A stretch of 64,000 bases of DNA from Branchiostoma floridae (Eukaryota > Chordata > Leptocardii > Amphioxiformes > Branchiostomatidae): NCBI RefSeq assembly GCF_000003815.2, contig NC_049980.1:24826059-24890058 (forward strand), read 5' to 3'. Position 1 is the first letter of the stretch; each line of letters starts with the position of its first letter. Shown piece by piece: positions 11,230 to 25,100 of this stretch. A program made the position numbers and the translations under genes. The notes under the pieces were generated by a model. The model had not been told where the DNA came from. It made no database searches and worked only from the letters and a program-made list of their open reading frames with translations.

Positions 11230-14200
11230 CTTGTCCCTGAGGCAGGAGCTGTCCCTGGAGGAGGTGCACCAGGCTGTGTGGAAGGTGCGCAGGGAGGTGG
11301 AGCGGGCACCAGAGGACGGGCTGGACATCACCGGCAGGTCGGCCAGCACGTCAGGCCTCACCAAGTACATGCTGCCTGAGGAGGAAGAGGAAAAACTCGA
11401 CCAGGTGACATGATATTGCACGATATTCCTCCAGTGTATTTACTGTCCAAGGGTTTATGATCAAATAAAGGGATTACCATACAGGGCAGACTTATGGTTT
11501 ACTTGGCTTACCAATTTTCGAACAAATCATGTGGCAGCCCATTCCATTCATTGGAAAGTATAAAGAAATAATGACAGGAGAGGAGTGTCTGTCTGTCACC
11601 TTAAATACTTACATGACAATTTTGTAACAAATTTTAAGTTATTGACTAAACAAACATGTAAACCAATATGGAATTCATCAACTCATATGAGCTTTCATTA
11701 GGAAACATGTAAACCAGATGCTCACTGTCAGTCATCATCTCCTCCCCATGACTTGTGCAGGCCTCCAGCCTGTCCCAGGATGACCAGGTCTTACAGAAGC
11801 TGCTGTCAGAGACCAGGGACATGATCGAGAGGTGGGTGACAGGAAAAGTCTTAAAAAATACATTTGTAACAGTTCCTATTTTTTCGATTTAAAATGCCAG
11901 TGCCAGTTCTGTTGACTTTTTTTACGACTGTTTGACAAAACGAAAATGAGCAGCATGTTGATATTTTGAACATCATCAAAGTTTGACCTCTTCATCCATA
12001 TCAATGTACATACAGGTAATCCATGTCCTTTGAAATAGTAAGGTCTAATCCATCCCTATCTTCTCAACACAGAAAACCATTAAGATGTAACAGCACTACA
12101 TGAACCTTCTTTTCAGTGTTGACTTCCAGACAGTGCTGTCCAAGTGTCTGGAGGCCAGCTTCACCCGGCTGTGTGATGAAGTAGGCGTGTTCTTCAGTGC
12201 AGAGGGAAATGCTGTGGCCGCAGATGGGGACATGGGGTGTGTGATGTCTTCTGTAATACCATTATGGCTAACTTTGAAAAGACAGATAGATAACTCCAGG
12301 TTTAATGTGCAAGTAGGGACCAAAACCTAAGGGCATTGTAATTTTCCAAAGTTAGTATTTATGCCATTGGCAATAGATTTCAAGCCACATCACGAAATAG
12401 AATTTTATGCATCTAAACAAGGAGGTTAAAAATCACAGGAAAGAGTTCCCTATTGTACCTTGTTGGCCGCGAGTGTGAATCACATCGAAGTGCTAATTAC
12501 CCCAATCTGCATCTCGCCAGACTAGCGTGGGCCTTTGTTTACGAATCAGTTTCAACATCACTCGTCCAGGAACATCGATTTGGGGCCGGGATTTCAGCAA
12601 TTTTGAGGATGATTCTCATTAAATACAGCGCTACTTTTACTAAAGAAACAGATATCAATAGTGATGATACTTCGCCGGAGGCAAGTGCGAGCAGAGTTCC
12701 CCACGGGCCACAGAAACGTGTGTAACAACAAGTCACGCGGTGTAGAAGAACGCTGGGTCGGCTTTCATAGCCCAATGGACACACGGCAAAAATAAAAACT
12801 TTGGAGCTATTTGTAAGAAGCTTGAGAAACGCTATGCAACTTTATTTTCAAGTCTGTCAAATTTAGAAATCAAGCCATCTGTGTAAAAAAATTGCGTTCC
12901 TCGTGAGGCAAAAATTCCCTCAATACCAACAAAATAGATTTCCTCGGAAATATTATCTTGCTTCCCATCATTGCCATGAACATCCACGGAGCCCTCAGAG
13001 TACAAAATTCATGCATCACGAACAGCAAAAATTGATCGCGGACAGCAACAACAAATACTTATTTGACACACCCAAGCCCTCTACTATCGTGGAAAAAAGT
13101 CTCTTTTGCGGGGCAAGCGTAATAATTTTTTAATAGACACATGAAGTAGAGAATATTGTTCATAATTCTGAGACAAAAAATCGGGGATACAGCGACAAAA
13201 ATGCCTGTAAATTCACTCAACTTGGTCGCACAGCGCCGAAACAACTATCTTCATGATCGCCATCTTGGTCTCTCCACAACAGTACTGTTTGCACACGTCA
13301 CCTTCGCTTCCCAAATAAGGAAATCCGCGGAAACTGCGCTCATCTCGCTTGCAGTTCGGCAACCCTCGGTCGTCCTCGGCCGGGATCGCGGCGCATGACG
13401 TCATGGCTGGGCTCATGTGATTGGCTGACACATCCGGGCTCATCAGAAATGGCGGGAAACCCCGCGGCCATCATGGTCATCAAAGACGCACCGCCGGAGG
13501 GCGGAAACAATGGGCCCGGAGGGTCTGAACAATAGCGCGCAGCGGGGTGTTAATGACTGAGCTCTCTCCTGTGATTTTTAACCTCCTTGATCTAAATGAT
13601 GACATTGTTTTACTACAGGGTGCCCAAGGTGACCCTTCCCATGGCCAAGGTCATCCCAGTGATGAACGGGCAGATCCACCAGATCTGTAGTGACTCCCCC
13701 AACAAATATGTACAGGTGGGTGCTGCTTTCCAGCTGTAATGTTTGTCAGTAGAATTAGAATTAAGATGGACTGTGTCATAAAATTATATCTGTAACATCT
13801 GTTCCTCATCCAGGAATATTCATTTTTCTACTATTATTCCAAGGAACTGTGGGATATGTAAATTGTTAGGTAACCTTTACATGGAAAATGTAGAATTGGA
13901 ATGTATAAGAGACATCACACTGGTCAGTGTCAATGGTTACGCTAGTCATTGGAGTTGTTACCCTGGCCAGGAAAGTGCAAAAAGTGCGAAAATGGCTTGG
14001 CATGGGCTTTGTCATCCAATGGAGACAGTGGCATCAAGTTGGTTCACTGAAGGTTGATCACCTATCCAAATCAAAGTTTTAGCATACCTATAGCTTACTT
14101 ACACGGTAAGATTACGAATCATTTCGAAACACTACCTAGCCTGTGAAATGGACACAAGTCTGTAAGAAATAACCTTCTCCTTTTCCTTAGGAACTGCTGT

Positions 14201-14280
14201 TGATGGAGTGTGTGAAGGATTTTGCAGCCAATGTTTATGAGGCCTTCAGCCAGGCCCAGGAGCCTCCCGGACTTGCCTGA
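11230..14280 (+). CDS. PEX3: PEX3, peroxisomal biogenesis factor 3, C-terminal half (5' exons missing)
   Basis: Five exons: 11230-11404, 11761-11831, 12117-12236, 13619-13715 and 14191-14280 (TGA). All are GT-AG and in phase, giving about 183 residues of a protein that is about 373 residues in human. Diagnostic matches are SLRQELSLEEVHQ, LLSETRDMIES, VDFQTVLSKCLEASFTRL, LPMAKVIPVMNGQIHQICSD and MECVKDFAANVYEAFS just before the stop. In the family, PEX3 is anchored in the peroxisomal membrane by its N-terminus and docks PEX19 carrying membrane-protein cargo. That N-terminal membrane and PEX19-binding part (about 190 residues) is not seen between 9381 and 11229 and probably lies in or across the gap. 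The first listed exon starts with the third base of a codon, so it is internal. The intron 12237-13618 holds a 1.17 kb transposon. Confidence 0.93.
12418..13589. mobile_element. 1172-bp non-autonomous TIR transposon, copy 1, with promoter-like 3' part
   Basis: The left end is CAAGGAGGTTAAAAATCACA; the right end is the exact inverse. It is flanked by ATCTAAA on both sides (12411-12417 and 13590-13596), a 7-bp target duplication. It is nearly identical along its length to 44536-45702. It contains a palindromic CRE TGACGTCA at 13396-13403, an inverted CCAAT box at 13420-13424, an E2F-like GGCGGGAAA at 13451-13459 and a YY1-like CGCCATCTTGG near 13259. No transposase. It sits in a PEX3 intron. 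Confidence 0.88.
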
Positions 14281-15111
14281 GAACTTCAGTAGATCATAAG
14301 TACAATGTACTTTTACACATTACAGCAAAGTACTTTGGCGTTCTAGACTAATCTAGTAAAAGAACTACTTGTCATGTCTTAGCCCATACTGGTTAACTTC
14401 ATCCAAAAAAATTGCGTGTACAATTTGCATTTGCCAATATGGAGAAGGCTGATGAGACAGAACTTGTTGTGTTTGCCATGTCGTATTCTGCTGCATTCTT
14501 CTACCATAAAATATACTGTAAAATATTTTGCCATCTACATGCATTACTAGTGTACATTGAAAGTCAAGAACCGTTCACATGCTCCCACAGAGACTATTGT
14601 TTTAAGTGTACCAACATACACCTTGTGTAAAATCTTTCAGCAATATTAGAGCTTAACCAACATGTCTAGCAACCCAAATCAATTAAAGAAAAGAACATTA
14701 AGTGGGAGGATATAAACTTTGTATGTTGTCGTCACATCTGACCCTTGGGTTGGAATGTGTGAAAACTGAAACTTTATGTATGTTGGGCTAAATTAGATTG
14801 TTTCCCTGAGCGTCATGTCCCCCAAATGTTTTCATAAGGAAAGTATTTTCCATAGTTTGGTGCACAGATTATCCATGTTTCAAGTGAACATTTCCTCTTT
14901 TGGTGGAGCTTCTTTTACTTTTAAGGTCAAAGTGTCATATGATACAGGGAGTAGACACTAAGATATCTTAGCATTTTCTGGCTATTTGTAATTTTTTCAG
15001 TACTTGCACATTTTAAGGAATAAATATGGACATTTTGCTTGTACATTTTGCTCAGCAAATTGAGAAAGGCACTGCCTTGCTATCCTAGGCATGCATCAAT
15101 GCATCAATAAA
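14281..15111 (+). other. PEX3 3' UTR and polyadenylation signal
   Basis: Follows the PEX3 stop without further coding sequence. AATAAA signals occur at 15019-15024 and 15106-15111. The second is the last before the region converges with the minus-strand Tudor gene, so it is my preferred end. Small ORFs here look like chance. Confidence 0.55.
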
Positions 15112-15137
15112 CCGTACACAGCTTTGTATTTTGTTCT

Positions 15138-16193
15138 TTTATTCAACTCTTAACATTTAAGTTGTAACTTTTTCAAAAACTTCTACATCTTCTATGCAAC
15201 TGAAAAAAAAGTAATGTTATATTTCGCTTACTTGTGTTAGCCTTATAGGTATAGCACAGTTAACTGTAAATTACACCAACCATTAACTTGTATAAAAGGT
15301 ACAATTTGGTGAGGGTTTGTCATTCACAGTTTGCTGTTAACTTTTTTTAATGCTGAAACTACCACCTACATGCATAACAAAAAAGCTCTGATAATACTGG
15401 TGGGTAACACTTCATCCACTCATAAGCACAAGTACACTCTTTTCCTATTCATGTTTTTAAAGCAAATAAGAAGTGCTTAAAATATTTATAGGCAGACAAC
15501 AAACGAATCATTAGTAGGCTACTGAACTCCAAAACTACTGAGCTTTGTCTATAATCATATTATAGGGTGGTGTAATGTGTTTCTATTGCTTTAATGTACT
15601 ATAATGGTAAATTTATAAAACATCAGTTCAAAAATAGAAAGTCTCTGCATATCATCTGTTTTCTGTATAATGATGTACATAAATGGTGGCACAAATGGCA
15701 ACAATTGCATAGTGGATACCACAAAACCCTTTCAACTCTGTTATAAGTTTGCTGTGCTTTCAGAAAAATTGTTTCTCAACCAAAGACGGTGCAGTATTTA
15801 ACATTCCAGTAATCTACCTGATACAACACTTCTGGTTGCTATAGAAAGGTAAATAGCACTGATCTATCTCAACCTACGTAACATACGTACTTGTGTATTA
15901 ATAGTAAGTAAAGAAACTAAAAAGTAACTGTAATCGACATCTCCAGCTTTCTTTCCTATACTTTGCAATGTTAATGAACATGAACTATCAGCCAAACAGT
16001 AATTCTGTGTTATCATGATGCAAAGGCACAACAGCACTGTACAATACACTACTCTTCTCATATCTACTAGAAAAAAAAATACTGTATGTTGCACTTCTTC
16101 AACTATTTTCTTATTAACAAAATGTTATCAAAACTAGGCTGACTTTCATTGGTCCCTTATTCTGTACTCGGGTATGCTGGTTCCAAGCAGGCA
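15138..16193 (-). other. Tudor gene 3' UTR and polyadenylation signal
   Basis: AT-rich sequence downstream of the Tudor TGA (16194-16196). A minus-strand AATAAA (plus-strand TTTATT) lies at 15138-15143, only about 27 bp from the PEX3 signal on the opposite strand. No coding exon recognised. Confidence 0.5.
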
Positions 16194-19100
16194 TCAAACT
16201 TGGTACACCTGCTCTCCAATTGTCTCCACATCACCATCTGCAATAGAAACATACCAGTCAAGTCTAAGTGTATTGCAGTATGGTGAAAACATTCCCATGT
16301 TATACAATAACATGCCTTATACACTCATTTCTATGCAAGGCCATACTGACTTCATTATATCGAAGACATCCATGCATGCATCAACCTTAGTCTGTTTTTA
16401 GAAAAAAATGTGACCACACTAAATCTTACCAAAAAAAGTTGCAAAATGAGCAAACGTGGTGTACATCTAAATTACAAAAAATATTGGAAAATGGACCCTC
16501 GAGTTGTTGAAAACCCCTTTCCCTATCATAAAAAAAACTGATCTATTGACATTATATGTATAGTAATTTTTAGAGAATCATTTATGATGTAAAAATTTTG
16601 CTCTTTTGGATATCATTCCCAGTGTAATTCATTCATGTTGGAAGTAATATACGAAAAAATAATTACTCACTGGTATGTACTTCTTGCTTGCCCATCCCTA
16701 TCTCTTTGCCTGCAGACGAATCCGTCATGCCATTCATTTCACTGAGGTAAAGCAAGAACAAAGAAGCATCTTAAAAAGACAGGCAATGGAACTCCTCCAA
16801 TCATCTTAGTGGTAACCTAAGACTTGAACCTTTTTAATACTGGCACTTTTACTGACAATCAGGGTTAGGCATGATTACACATAGATGGGGAGGCTTGATT
16901 GGGTTGACACAAAGTTCTGCTACTGATAGGCACAGAAAGTGAAATAATATGAACTCACCTCAGTGTGCTTGTTTCTGTAGAAGTAGCTGACATGGCAGCC
17001 TTGATTTCAAAAGAGACAGGCAATGTGTTACTGGGCACAATGAGCTGCTCTTCATCTGCACTGTCGACATCAGCAGCAGGGACAGGCACATGCCTACTAG
17101 GGGCACTCATGGTGTCAGCAGGGCTCACACTGCTGTCTTCTGTTGGCCAAAATGATTTTGGTGTTAAATATCATTCAACATTAGGCAGAGACCATGCTTC
17201 TACAGTCTGGCACGTAACCAGTTATTAACTACAAACATGAGAGAAAAAAAAGGCCACATATTGAAAATGATAAAATAGACAGACAAAGACAGTTTAAAGT
17301 TTTGTACTCACCCTGTTGTGATCCACTCTCAGGGCTGGAGCCTACTGTCTCCTCAAAGGTTGTCCAATCTGACCCTGTGACCTCTAGCACTGAAGAAGGG
17401 GACAGAGCTTTGTCTGTGGCAAAGGAGAGGGACACCTCTCCCATTGGGGTGTAGAAACTGGAGACTGAGGGCCTGTTGGTGGGGGTCTGACAGGAAGGGC
17501 TTGTGCCTGATGGACCAGGTACTGTTAGAGTCTGCACTATGCTGTCAGCAGATCCCATCTCCAAGCTGTGTGAGTGAAAAAGCAATAAACACATTAACCC
17601 AATCCATTAAAACTCTCTAGCATAAATACCAACTTTAAGATTTGAACTCATGTCTTGATACAAGTCACTTACCATGGGCCGATGTCTTCTGCCTGAGAGT
17701 GAGAGAGATGTCCAGTCTGCCCATCACCTGCATCAGCCACAGCCGGATCTTGAAGCTTGGTGTCACCTGCCTCCGCAGCTGGTTTCTGCTCTACCTCTGC
17801 ATCTGTTAAATCTGCTGTCAACTCCTCAACAGTCTCTTCTGCGTCTAGATAATAATAAAGAATCATTCAACATTTGAGAGTTTTCCTACGATCTTTGTGA
17901 TTCTGGAATAAAGCTGTGAATTCAATCCTCACAAAAGAATCACACAGAATGTCCGGTAAGTGATCTTCACCTTTGACTGTCTGCTCTCCTGCCTCACTGC
18001 CTGGAGCAGGGCTGGCCGACTCAGCCGTACTGGTGCCTGTGCAGCCGCTCAGACTGTCCATGCTGCCACTCTGGACACTGCCTGCTGTAAGATAAAACAT
18101 ACTTGTATAAATGACAATAAATGCAATAAACCAATCCTGACTGTCAACAACACAATTAGCAGTTTGGTTGACCAATGAAAGAGTAGTAGCATGTCCATCA
18201 GATATTTGAATTTCTTTGTTTCTCCTGCAATTCTACATTTTGACAGAGATGAGCATGTCTATGGATCTATCTATACATAATTTTCTACTTTCCTTGTAGT
18301 CCCCAAGATGGCTAGTTGAAGAACCCCCTTAAATACATACTACAGTAGGTATATATGTCTATTCAGTGCTTCATCACTGAGCGAGATGGTTTTTCAAATT
18401 TCATCCTCACCCTTCCTCCTGGCATGCCCGGCCACCACCATGAGCTGAGAAACAGTCTTCTCCTCACACTCGCTGTAAAGTTCCACTTTGGTGGTCCCCT
18501 CCGGTGTCACATCATCCACCAGCAGACGGAAAGTCTTGTCTTGGACAAGGTCCTCGAAAAACAACACTGCTTCGTCTGACCAGTCACCTACACAGTTAAC
18601 AACATGTAGACACACACTCAAGATCATTTAAATAACGTGAATATGGGATAATGAGAAGTAGACAAATGGTATATGCAAAGCAAACTACAATTTAGTACAA
18701 AATAGTACACATGTGTATAGAATAGGCAAACAGGCCAGAAACAATTTTTCTAAATGCATAAAACCAGTACAACTTTAGCTCAACAGCAAAACAGAGGGTT
18801 TGACACTGATATTTGACAAAACATGGATATAATAAGGAGGTAAATTTAAACCTCGTATTGCTGAGAAAAAAACTACAAAGAAACAACTTGCTATAATAAC
18901 TGTATAACACAAAAGAGAAACTATAGCTTGCCAGTATCTGTACTCCTGCCCTGTATTTCAGACATGCTACATTCCAGTGCACAAGGAGGCACGGCAGCCA
19001 GATCAGCATCCAAGGGGCGAGTATTCACTGCGCTCACAGTCTCAATACTTCCAAAGTCAATAAACCGCACCGTCAGCATCTTGGAACTCACAACATCCAG

Positions 19101-22100
19101 AATCTAAATTCAGGCAGAAACAAACAAAATGTCATGCAGAAATAAATGTGCCTACTTAAACTAGAATATCTTTTCTACTTTGGTCACAAGTTTTTGCAAT
19201 CCTCTGCAAGGTGAGCAACAGTACTTGCGTTCACCCTTAGACATTGCCCCCCCTTCACAATGCTACAAACATAGCAATGCTTTCTTATTTGTTACAATAC
19301 ATAATTTAACTTTTTACTTGTTCATCATTTCACAAGACATTTTCATCCAAGATAAACTTCTTATCCACAAGTAAGAATCACACCTTTGCTCGGTACCAGG
19401 TCTGGTCCTCACTGTACAGTGCACAGCAGAGGTCACTTTCCTTTGGAGACTGCACTGTTTCCTGGCAGGACTGACAGTAGGCTGGAAGTGGAGCAACAGG
19501 AGAATTAAATACATATACCTGTTTTGTATACTATGTCCTGTCTGTTATTCAAAGCAAAAGCTACATGTAAAGAATATCCTCCTGAATTCGTCCGAGCTTC
19601 TAAAAATCACAAGCTTTGATACAAAAGTTCAGCAATTTGGTGGATAAGATTAGCATAATGCATCAGATTGAGACGGATGGATGGACAGACCTGAATCAAG
19701 TTGGACACGTAACCAGAAGAAGACTTAGGCAAGTAATCATTTTGCCATAGTCGTCAGTGCAAGTAAATGTATTTCAAGCTCTGAGCAAAGTCTTTCAAAG
19801 TCAAAGATTATGAGAAGAAAAAAAATAGAATCTATTATTCAGTAAACCATGTGTGTTCATCAGTCATTTCTTCAACCTTCTTGACCACTTACATTTCACA
19901 ATGAAGGCTTTGGATGCCTTGTGGATGAAATGTCTAAAAACAGGCTCCTGTATACAGCCCTGTGACATTGACCTACTGAAAACATTGACCAACTGAAAAC
20001 AAAGACACAATAATTTTGTGAGTACCATTTATCCTTGGGAGGTCAGCCTCGACATCCTGGCACCAGAACTGATCAGGTGTAGTCACGTTTGTCACCACTA
20101 CATTCAGCTGGTCACCAGCTTTCACTTGCCGTGCTGCCAATCTGATGCTACCTTCTGTCTCAGGTGAAGTGCAAGACTCTGTATCATCTTGTGATGTGGT
20201 TGAGACAGCTTCGCTACCAGTATCCTGAAAAAAGGGGGTAGTGTCAAATATGTTGATCAAAGTAAATGTATGTATACTTTACCAAGAAAGTTATGTTTTC
20301 TGCAGCATTTCCATATACAGTATGTGCGTGAGTGTGTCAACAAGATAACTCGAGAATACTCAAAATACTTGGCTGTATTAATTTAAATTTGGTAAGTGGA
20401 TAGGTCTTGATGAGACCTCCAAATCATTTGATATAGGGCCTCCTTGCAGCTTGTTATGGTACTTCAGTTGAATTATTTTTTTCAATCTTATGATCTGAAG
20501 ATGGTACTGTCACCAAATTGGGGTGGTGGTTACCTCCAATGCACTGAAGGAAGTGACAGAAGTTTGATCCCCCTAGCAGCTTTAGCTTGTTTCGAATGGA
20601 GTTATCCTTCCCAAATGTCACTATGCATACTTGTTATTCATTAATTATAAGCTACGGCCGCGTGGCGCGTTGGCACACCCGATCCCTCGATCTCGGAAGT
20701 TAAGCAACGCGCGGTCCGGACAGTGCTTGGATGGGGGACCAACCAAGGACGTCCGGATTGCTGTAGCCTCACGAAGTTTTCACGAAATCGTCTTCCGGGA
20801 GGGACGTAAAACGGGGGTCCCGTGCTCGAGGAGGTGCCTCGACCACGTTAAAACAGCCTCATTACTCATACTTTGGGTACCTACTGGCTGCAAAATACAC
20901 CAGATTATTATTATTAAGACACAAAAAAATACAGTCCCAAATTAAATGGTACATTGCACATACCCCTACTAAGATACTCATGACTGTTCATTGTGTGTTC
21001 TTACTATGAATCAACGTCTCTCTTCTCTTTAAATCTACAGCACGTGTACAGTACCTGTGGTTCAGAAGACACCTCACTCCCTTCTGCCTCCTCCCCTTCC
21101 CTTGTAGCTAACCTGCGATCCATAAGCTGCTGCACTATGTCCACACCTACATCATAGGTGAATACATTACAACTGGGTTAACAGTGGGGAGGCATATGTT
21201 TACACCTTTGTGTATGTCAGTTGCCAGAGGGTATAAAGTTATGCTAGGTGTTCACTTCAATAAATTAAAAAAAAAAAGGTAATGTCTTTCTAGTGCCAGC
21301 TACTTCTTAGGTACTTTCTTGTCTCATTCAATGGGTAGTGTCATCTTGTAAATACTGTTCATCATTGGTTTGGAACCACCAATAATGATAATTAATGTAG
21401 TTACCCTCCACTGTGCAGGTTGCCAGGAGAATCTTCCCATCATCCTCCATGTCAGCGACCACGCCCCTGACCACACCTCCAGAGCACAGTTCTTCCAGAG
21501 CTTCCTTCACCTGGCACGACCATGTTTCTGATGTTGCCTCAAGCCCACTTAAACCACAGTGCACTGCCTGGGATTTTGAAATAAACATATGTTTCTACTG
21601 TACTCTTAGTTGTGTCATAATAGCTTACCATCAACTGTAAGAGCAATAAATAGGGACAATTTGGAATGTTATGGAAATTAGTCAGTACGTCAAAAGAGTA
21701 ACCTGCCACTGGTTAATGATGACTTACAGGTTCTAGCTTCTAAATCCATCAACAGAATTTTTGTTTCATAAAGATTTTACAGCAAAGCAAAGACCTCGGC
21801 ATATTTTGATAACAGAAACAGTAGTATGAGGGCTAGGCTCTTACTTGTGTGGGAAGGTCAGCTAGCTCAGGGTGCAGTTTACGGACATCACTGCTGTCCA
21901 CAGTTTCTGTGTTCCCGTAGTCTACAAAGTACACAGTCACCTAGAGGGAAACGTGTCACAACTTTGTACTAAATACCATTGAAAGTAAAATTAACATCCA
22001 AAACTAACAATAATGTCCTATGATTTTTACATAGTTAGGTTCAAGAAACAATGCCTGCAATGGTAGCAAATGCACAGAGGAAAAAGTAGAAACTTCAAGT

Positions 22101-25100
22101 CAATACAATATAATATCATTTGGAGGCAGCACATAAGTTAACGCTTGGTAGATCTAATGCTAAGAGACAAAGTTCCATGCTCTCACACTTGCATCACACT
22201 TCAAAAGACGTCTATGCATGTCTAACTTTGTCACTTACTTTTTTGATGCTCTTTTCAAATCATCATATTTGAGCAGATTACCTGGTTATTCTCGACAGAC
22301 ACCACTTCTGCCCTGTACCACAGCCCATCAGTAAACTTTGCACAGCAGATAGAACCCGTCATCATTTCTTTCAGTTGCAGATCTGACTCAGCTATCCTGT
22401 ATGGAAGGTAGGTCAAAAATGTGTATTAAAAAATCCAACATGCAAAATTCCAAGAATCTTCTTTCATCTGTCTTACATCATTTTCACTTCAAGTTGATAA
22501 TTCAGGTAACAACCAATATTCCAGTGAAGTGATGTGACGAGAATTAGATCAAGGTTCAAGAAACATAAGCATCCACACGCAAAGAAATGCAGCAAGCCTG
22601 TGAGTTGCTTTAAGCATCAGTTTTCAAACAGCCATAGTCCAATCAATCCTACCTGTCATAGATGTTGCTGATGTTCTCTGCCAGCTTGTTCAGGTCCTGT
22701 TCAGACTGGACCAGCTGCAGCACCATGTTGTCTGGGTCTTCAGCACTCAGGAAGTAGAAATCCACCTCCTCACCTATGGACAGATGTGGCTTCTTGTACT
22801 GTGCTGGTGTCTCGTCTTCAGAGTCTGTAACAAAGAAGTAAAGCCACACTGGGTTACAAAAAAGTAACATTTCTTTCATATGTTTTAACCCTCATATTAG
22901 AACATTGGTTTAAAGGTTGCTGGCAACTAAGAGCAGTGTGTTTCATTCAAAAAATGAGGGCAGTAGTGTAACTGTGTTATAACCATAAAAAATAAGCAGT
23001 CAATCTAGAAAAAATGCTGACATGCTGAAAACTACATGTCAACTACTGGAATTCATTTCCAAACATCTAAACCTCACCTTCACTCTCTTGTTCAGCGGTA
23101 GCCTGACCAGGCCCTCCCTTCACTTCATCACCAACCAGTTCCAACTGGTCAGTACCTGGCTCTGACTGGCCTGACACTGAGCCTGCCTCATCAGAAACCA
23201 GTTCTGGCTGGTCAGACACTGGTTCCATCTGATCAGGGACTGGTTCTGCCTGATCAACAACCACTTCTTGCTGGTCAGTGATTTGATCTGGCTGGCCATA
23301 CACAGGTTCTTTTTGGTCAGTACCACATTTTGGCTCTTTCTGGTCAGTAATCAGCTCTGACTCGTCAGGAACCGATTCCCTCTGATCTGAAACTGGTTCA
23401 GGTTGATCTGACACTGACTCCACTTTGTCAATAACTGGTTTTGCCTTGTTGAACACTGATTCTTCCTGGTCAATATCTGACTCTGACTTCTCAAATGCTG
23501 ATTTTGTATGACCACTAACTGAATCTGGCTGATTAGTTACTGCCTGGTCAGGAACTGGCTCTGACTTCTCAGATACAAGCTCTGGCTGGTCAAGACCCAA
23601 ACCTGCAAGGTCTGCCTCTGGCTCTACCTGGTCTGACATTGTTTCAGCCTGGTTAGTTGCTGGTTCCAGCTTGTCTGACACTACCACATCTGCTTGGTCA
23701 GAAAGTGGCTCTGACTGGCAAGATACCGATTCAATCTTGTCTGTAACCAGTTCTGACTTGTTAGAATCTATCATTTCTGAGTCAGAAATTGGCACTGACT
23801 GGCAAGATGTGGATTCAGTTTTGTCTGTATCCAATTCTGGCTTGTTAGAATCTATCCCTTCTGGGTCAGAAACTGGCTGTGCCTGGCAAGATTCGGATTC
23901 AGTCTTGTCTGTAACCAGTTCTGGCTTGTTGGAATCTAGCACTTCTGTGTCAGAGACTGGTTTGTTTTGAGATTCTGCTGGTTCTAATTCTTCAGAATTT
24001 AGTGCTACCTGATCATCGATTAGCTCTGACTGTTCAGACTCTGATTCTAACTGTTCAGAGGCATCTTCAAACTGATCAGAAACTGGTTCAAACTGGGTGG
24101 AAATAGAAACTGGATCGAACTGGGTGGGAACACAAACTGGTTCAAACTGGGTGGGAACACAAACTGGTTCAAACTGGGTGGGAACAGAAACTGGTTCAAA
24201 CTGGGTGGGAACAGGTTTCAACTGGTTTGAAACTGGGTCCAACTGGACGGAATTTGGTTCCTCCTTACCAGGTTTTGTTTGAGCTTTTGCATGCTCCAAG
24301 GTGACCATCTTCTGGTTAATGGAGCTGCCATCACTTTCACTTGGGTCATAAAGAACCACATCAAATTTGTCATCACATTTGCCGTCAAACTTGGCCTTAA
24401 GCTCTTTCTCTATGCAGGCATCTGAAAAAATACATATTTTTGATGATTAGCAAAAGTGGACACTACAAGGCTTGAGTCAGTGTGCATCACCTGTTACTGT
24501 TATATTCTTTCAACACGAATCTGTTACTATTCTAATGCAAAACAATGTGACAAATTCAATCACTTGTTTCTTCTTCCCTCCTGACAATAGTACAAACCTT
24601 GGAAGACTTGAATAGCCTGGTCACTCCATTTGTCTGCCATGGGCACCAGTGCAGCAAGTCTACATGGTATAGCCTGCCCAGGCAGCTGGGACAGTTCCAC
24701 AGGAAGGGGTCGCAGCTTGGCACAGGGGACAACTTCCGGGTTCCCATAGTCCACAAATCTGGAGAAAACAAATTGTTACATATAGCTAACAGTTCATTAA
24801 ATCATTGTCTCCTGAGACTGGACTGCCAAAGAGAAGGGGAGTACATTATATAATGGGAATCTATTACAGAAGGGATCAAGGTTGTATCAAACTATCAAGT
24901 CATTCCATCTTTGTACACACAACAAGTCATGTCCATGTAGGAATCAATAAAACAGGTGACAGTTGATTAAGAAACATGCGAGACATTATGTACCTGACAT
25001 CGCAGCCTTGCTGTGTAACAGCAGTGATGACTGCTCGGTACCACTGATCATCCACAGAGAACTGTGCCAGGCAGCTCTGGCCTTCCAGGGGGGTTGACAA

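Noticed and set aside
12539-12784. An ORF of 81 codons (MCPLGYESRPSV...) conserved between the two 1.17 kb elements
   Set aside because: Both copies are nearly identical along their whole length, so conservation of any frame is expected. The reading has no recognisable domain, and copy 2 has different Met context and length.
19853-19881. An extra Tudor exon reading VEEMTDEHT between exons 20026-20224 and 19384-19481
   Set aside because: It looks Tudor-like and has AG/GT borders, but including it breaks the phase. Joining the two neighbours directly with the acceptor at 19481/19482 keeps the frame to the stop.
20651-20768. A functional 5S rRNA gene
   Set aside because: The central part diverges from 5S, a non-5S body and ATT-repeat tail follow, and it is a single copy inside an intron, so a SINE fits better.
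24097-24282. Plus-strand repeat protein ORF (GTQTGSNWV units)
   Set aside because: It is the complement of the Tudor coding minisatellite, and the minus-strand frame is continuous with spliced exons on both sides.
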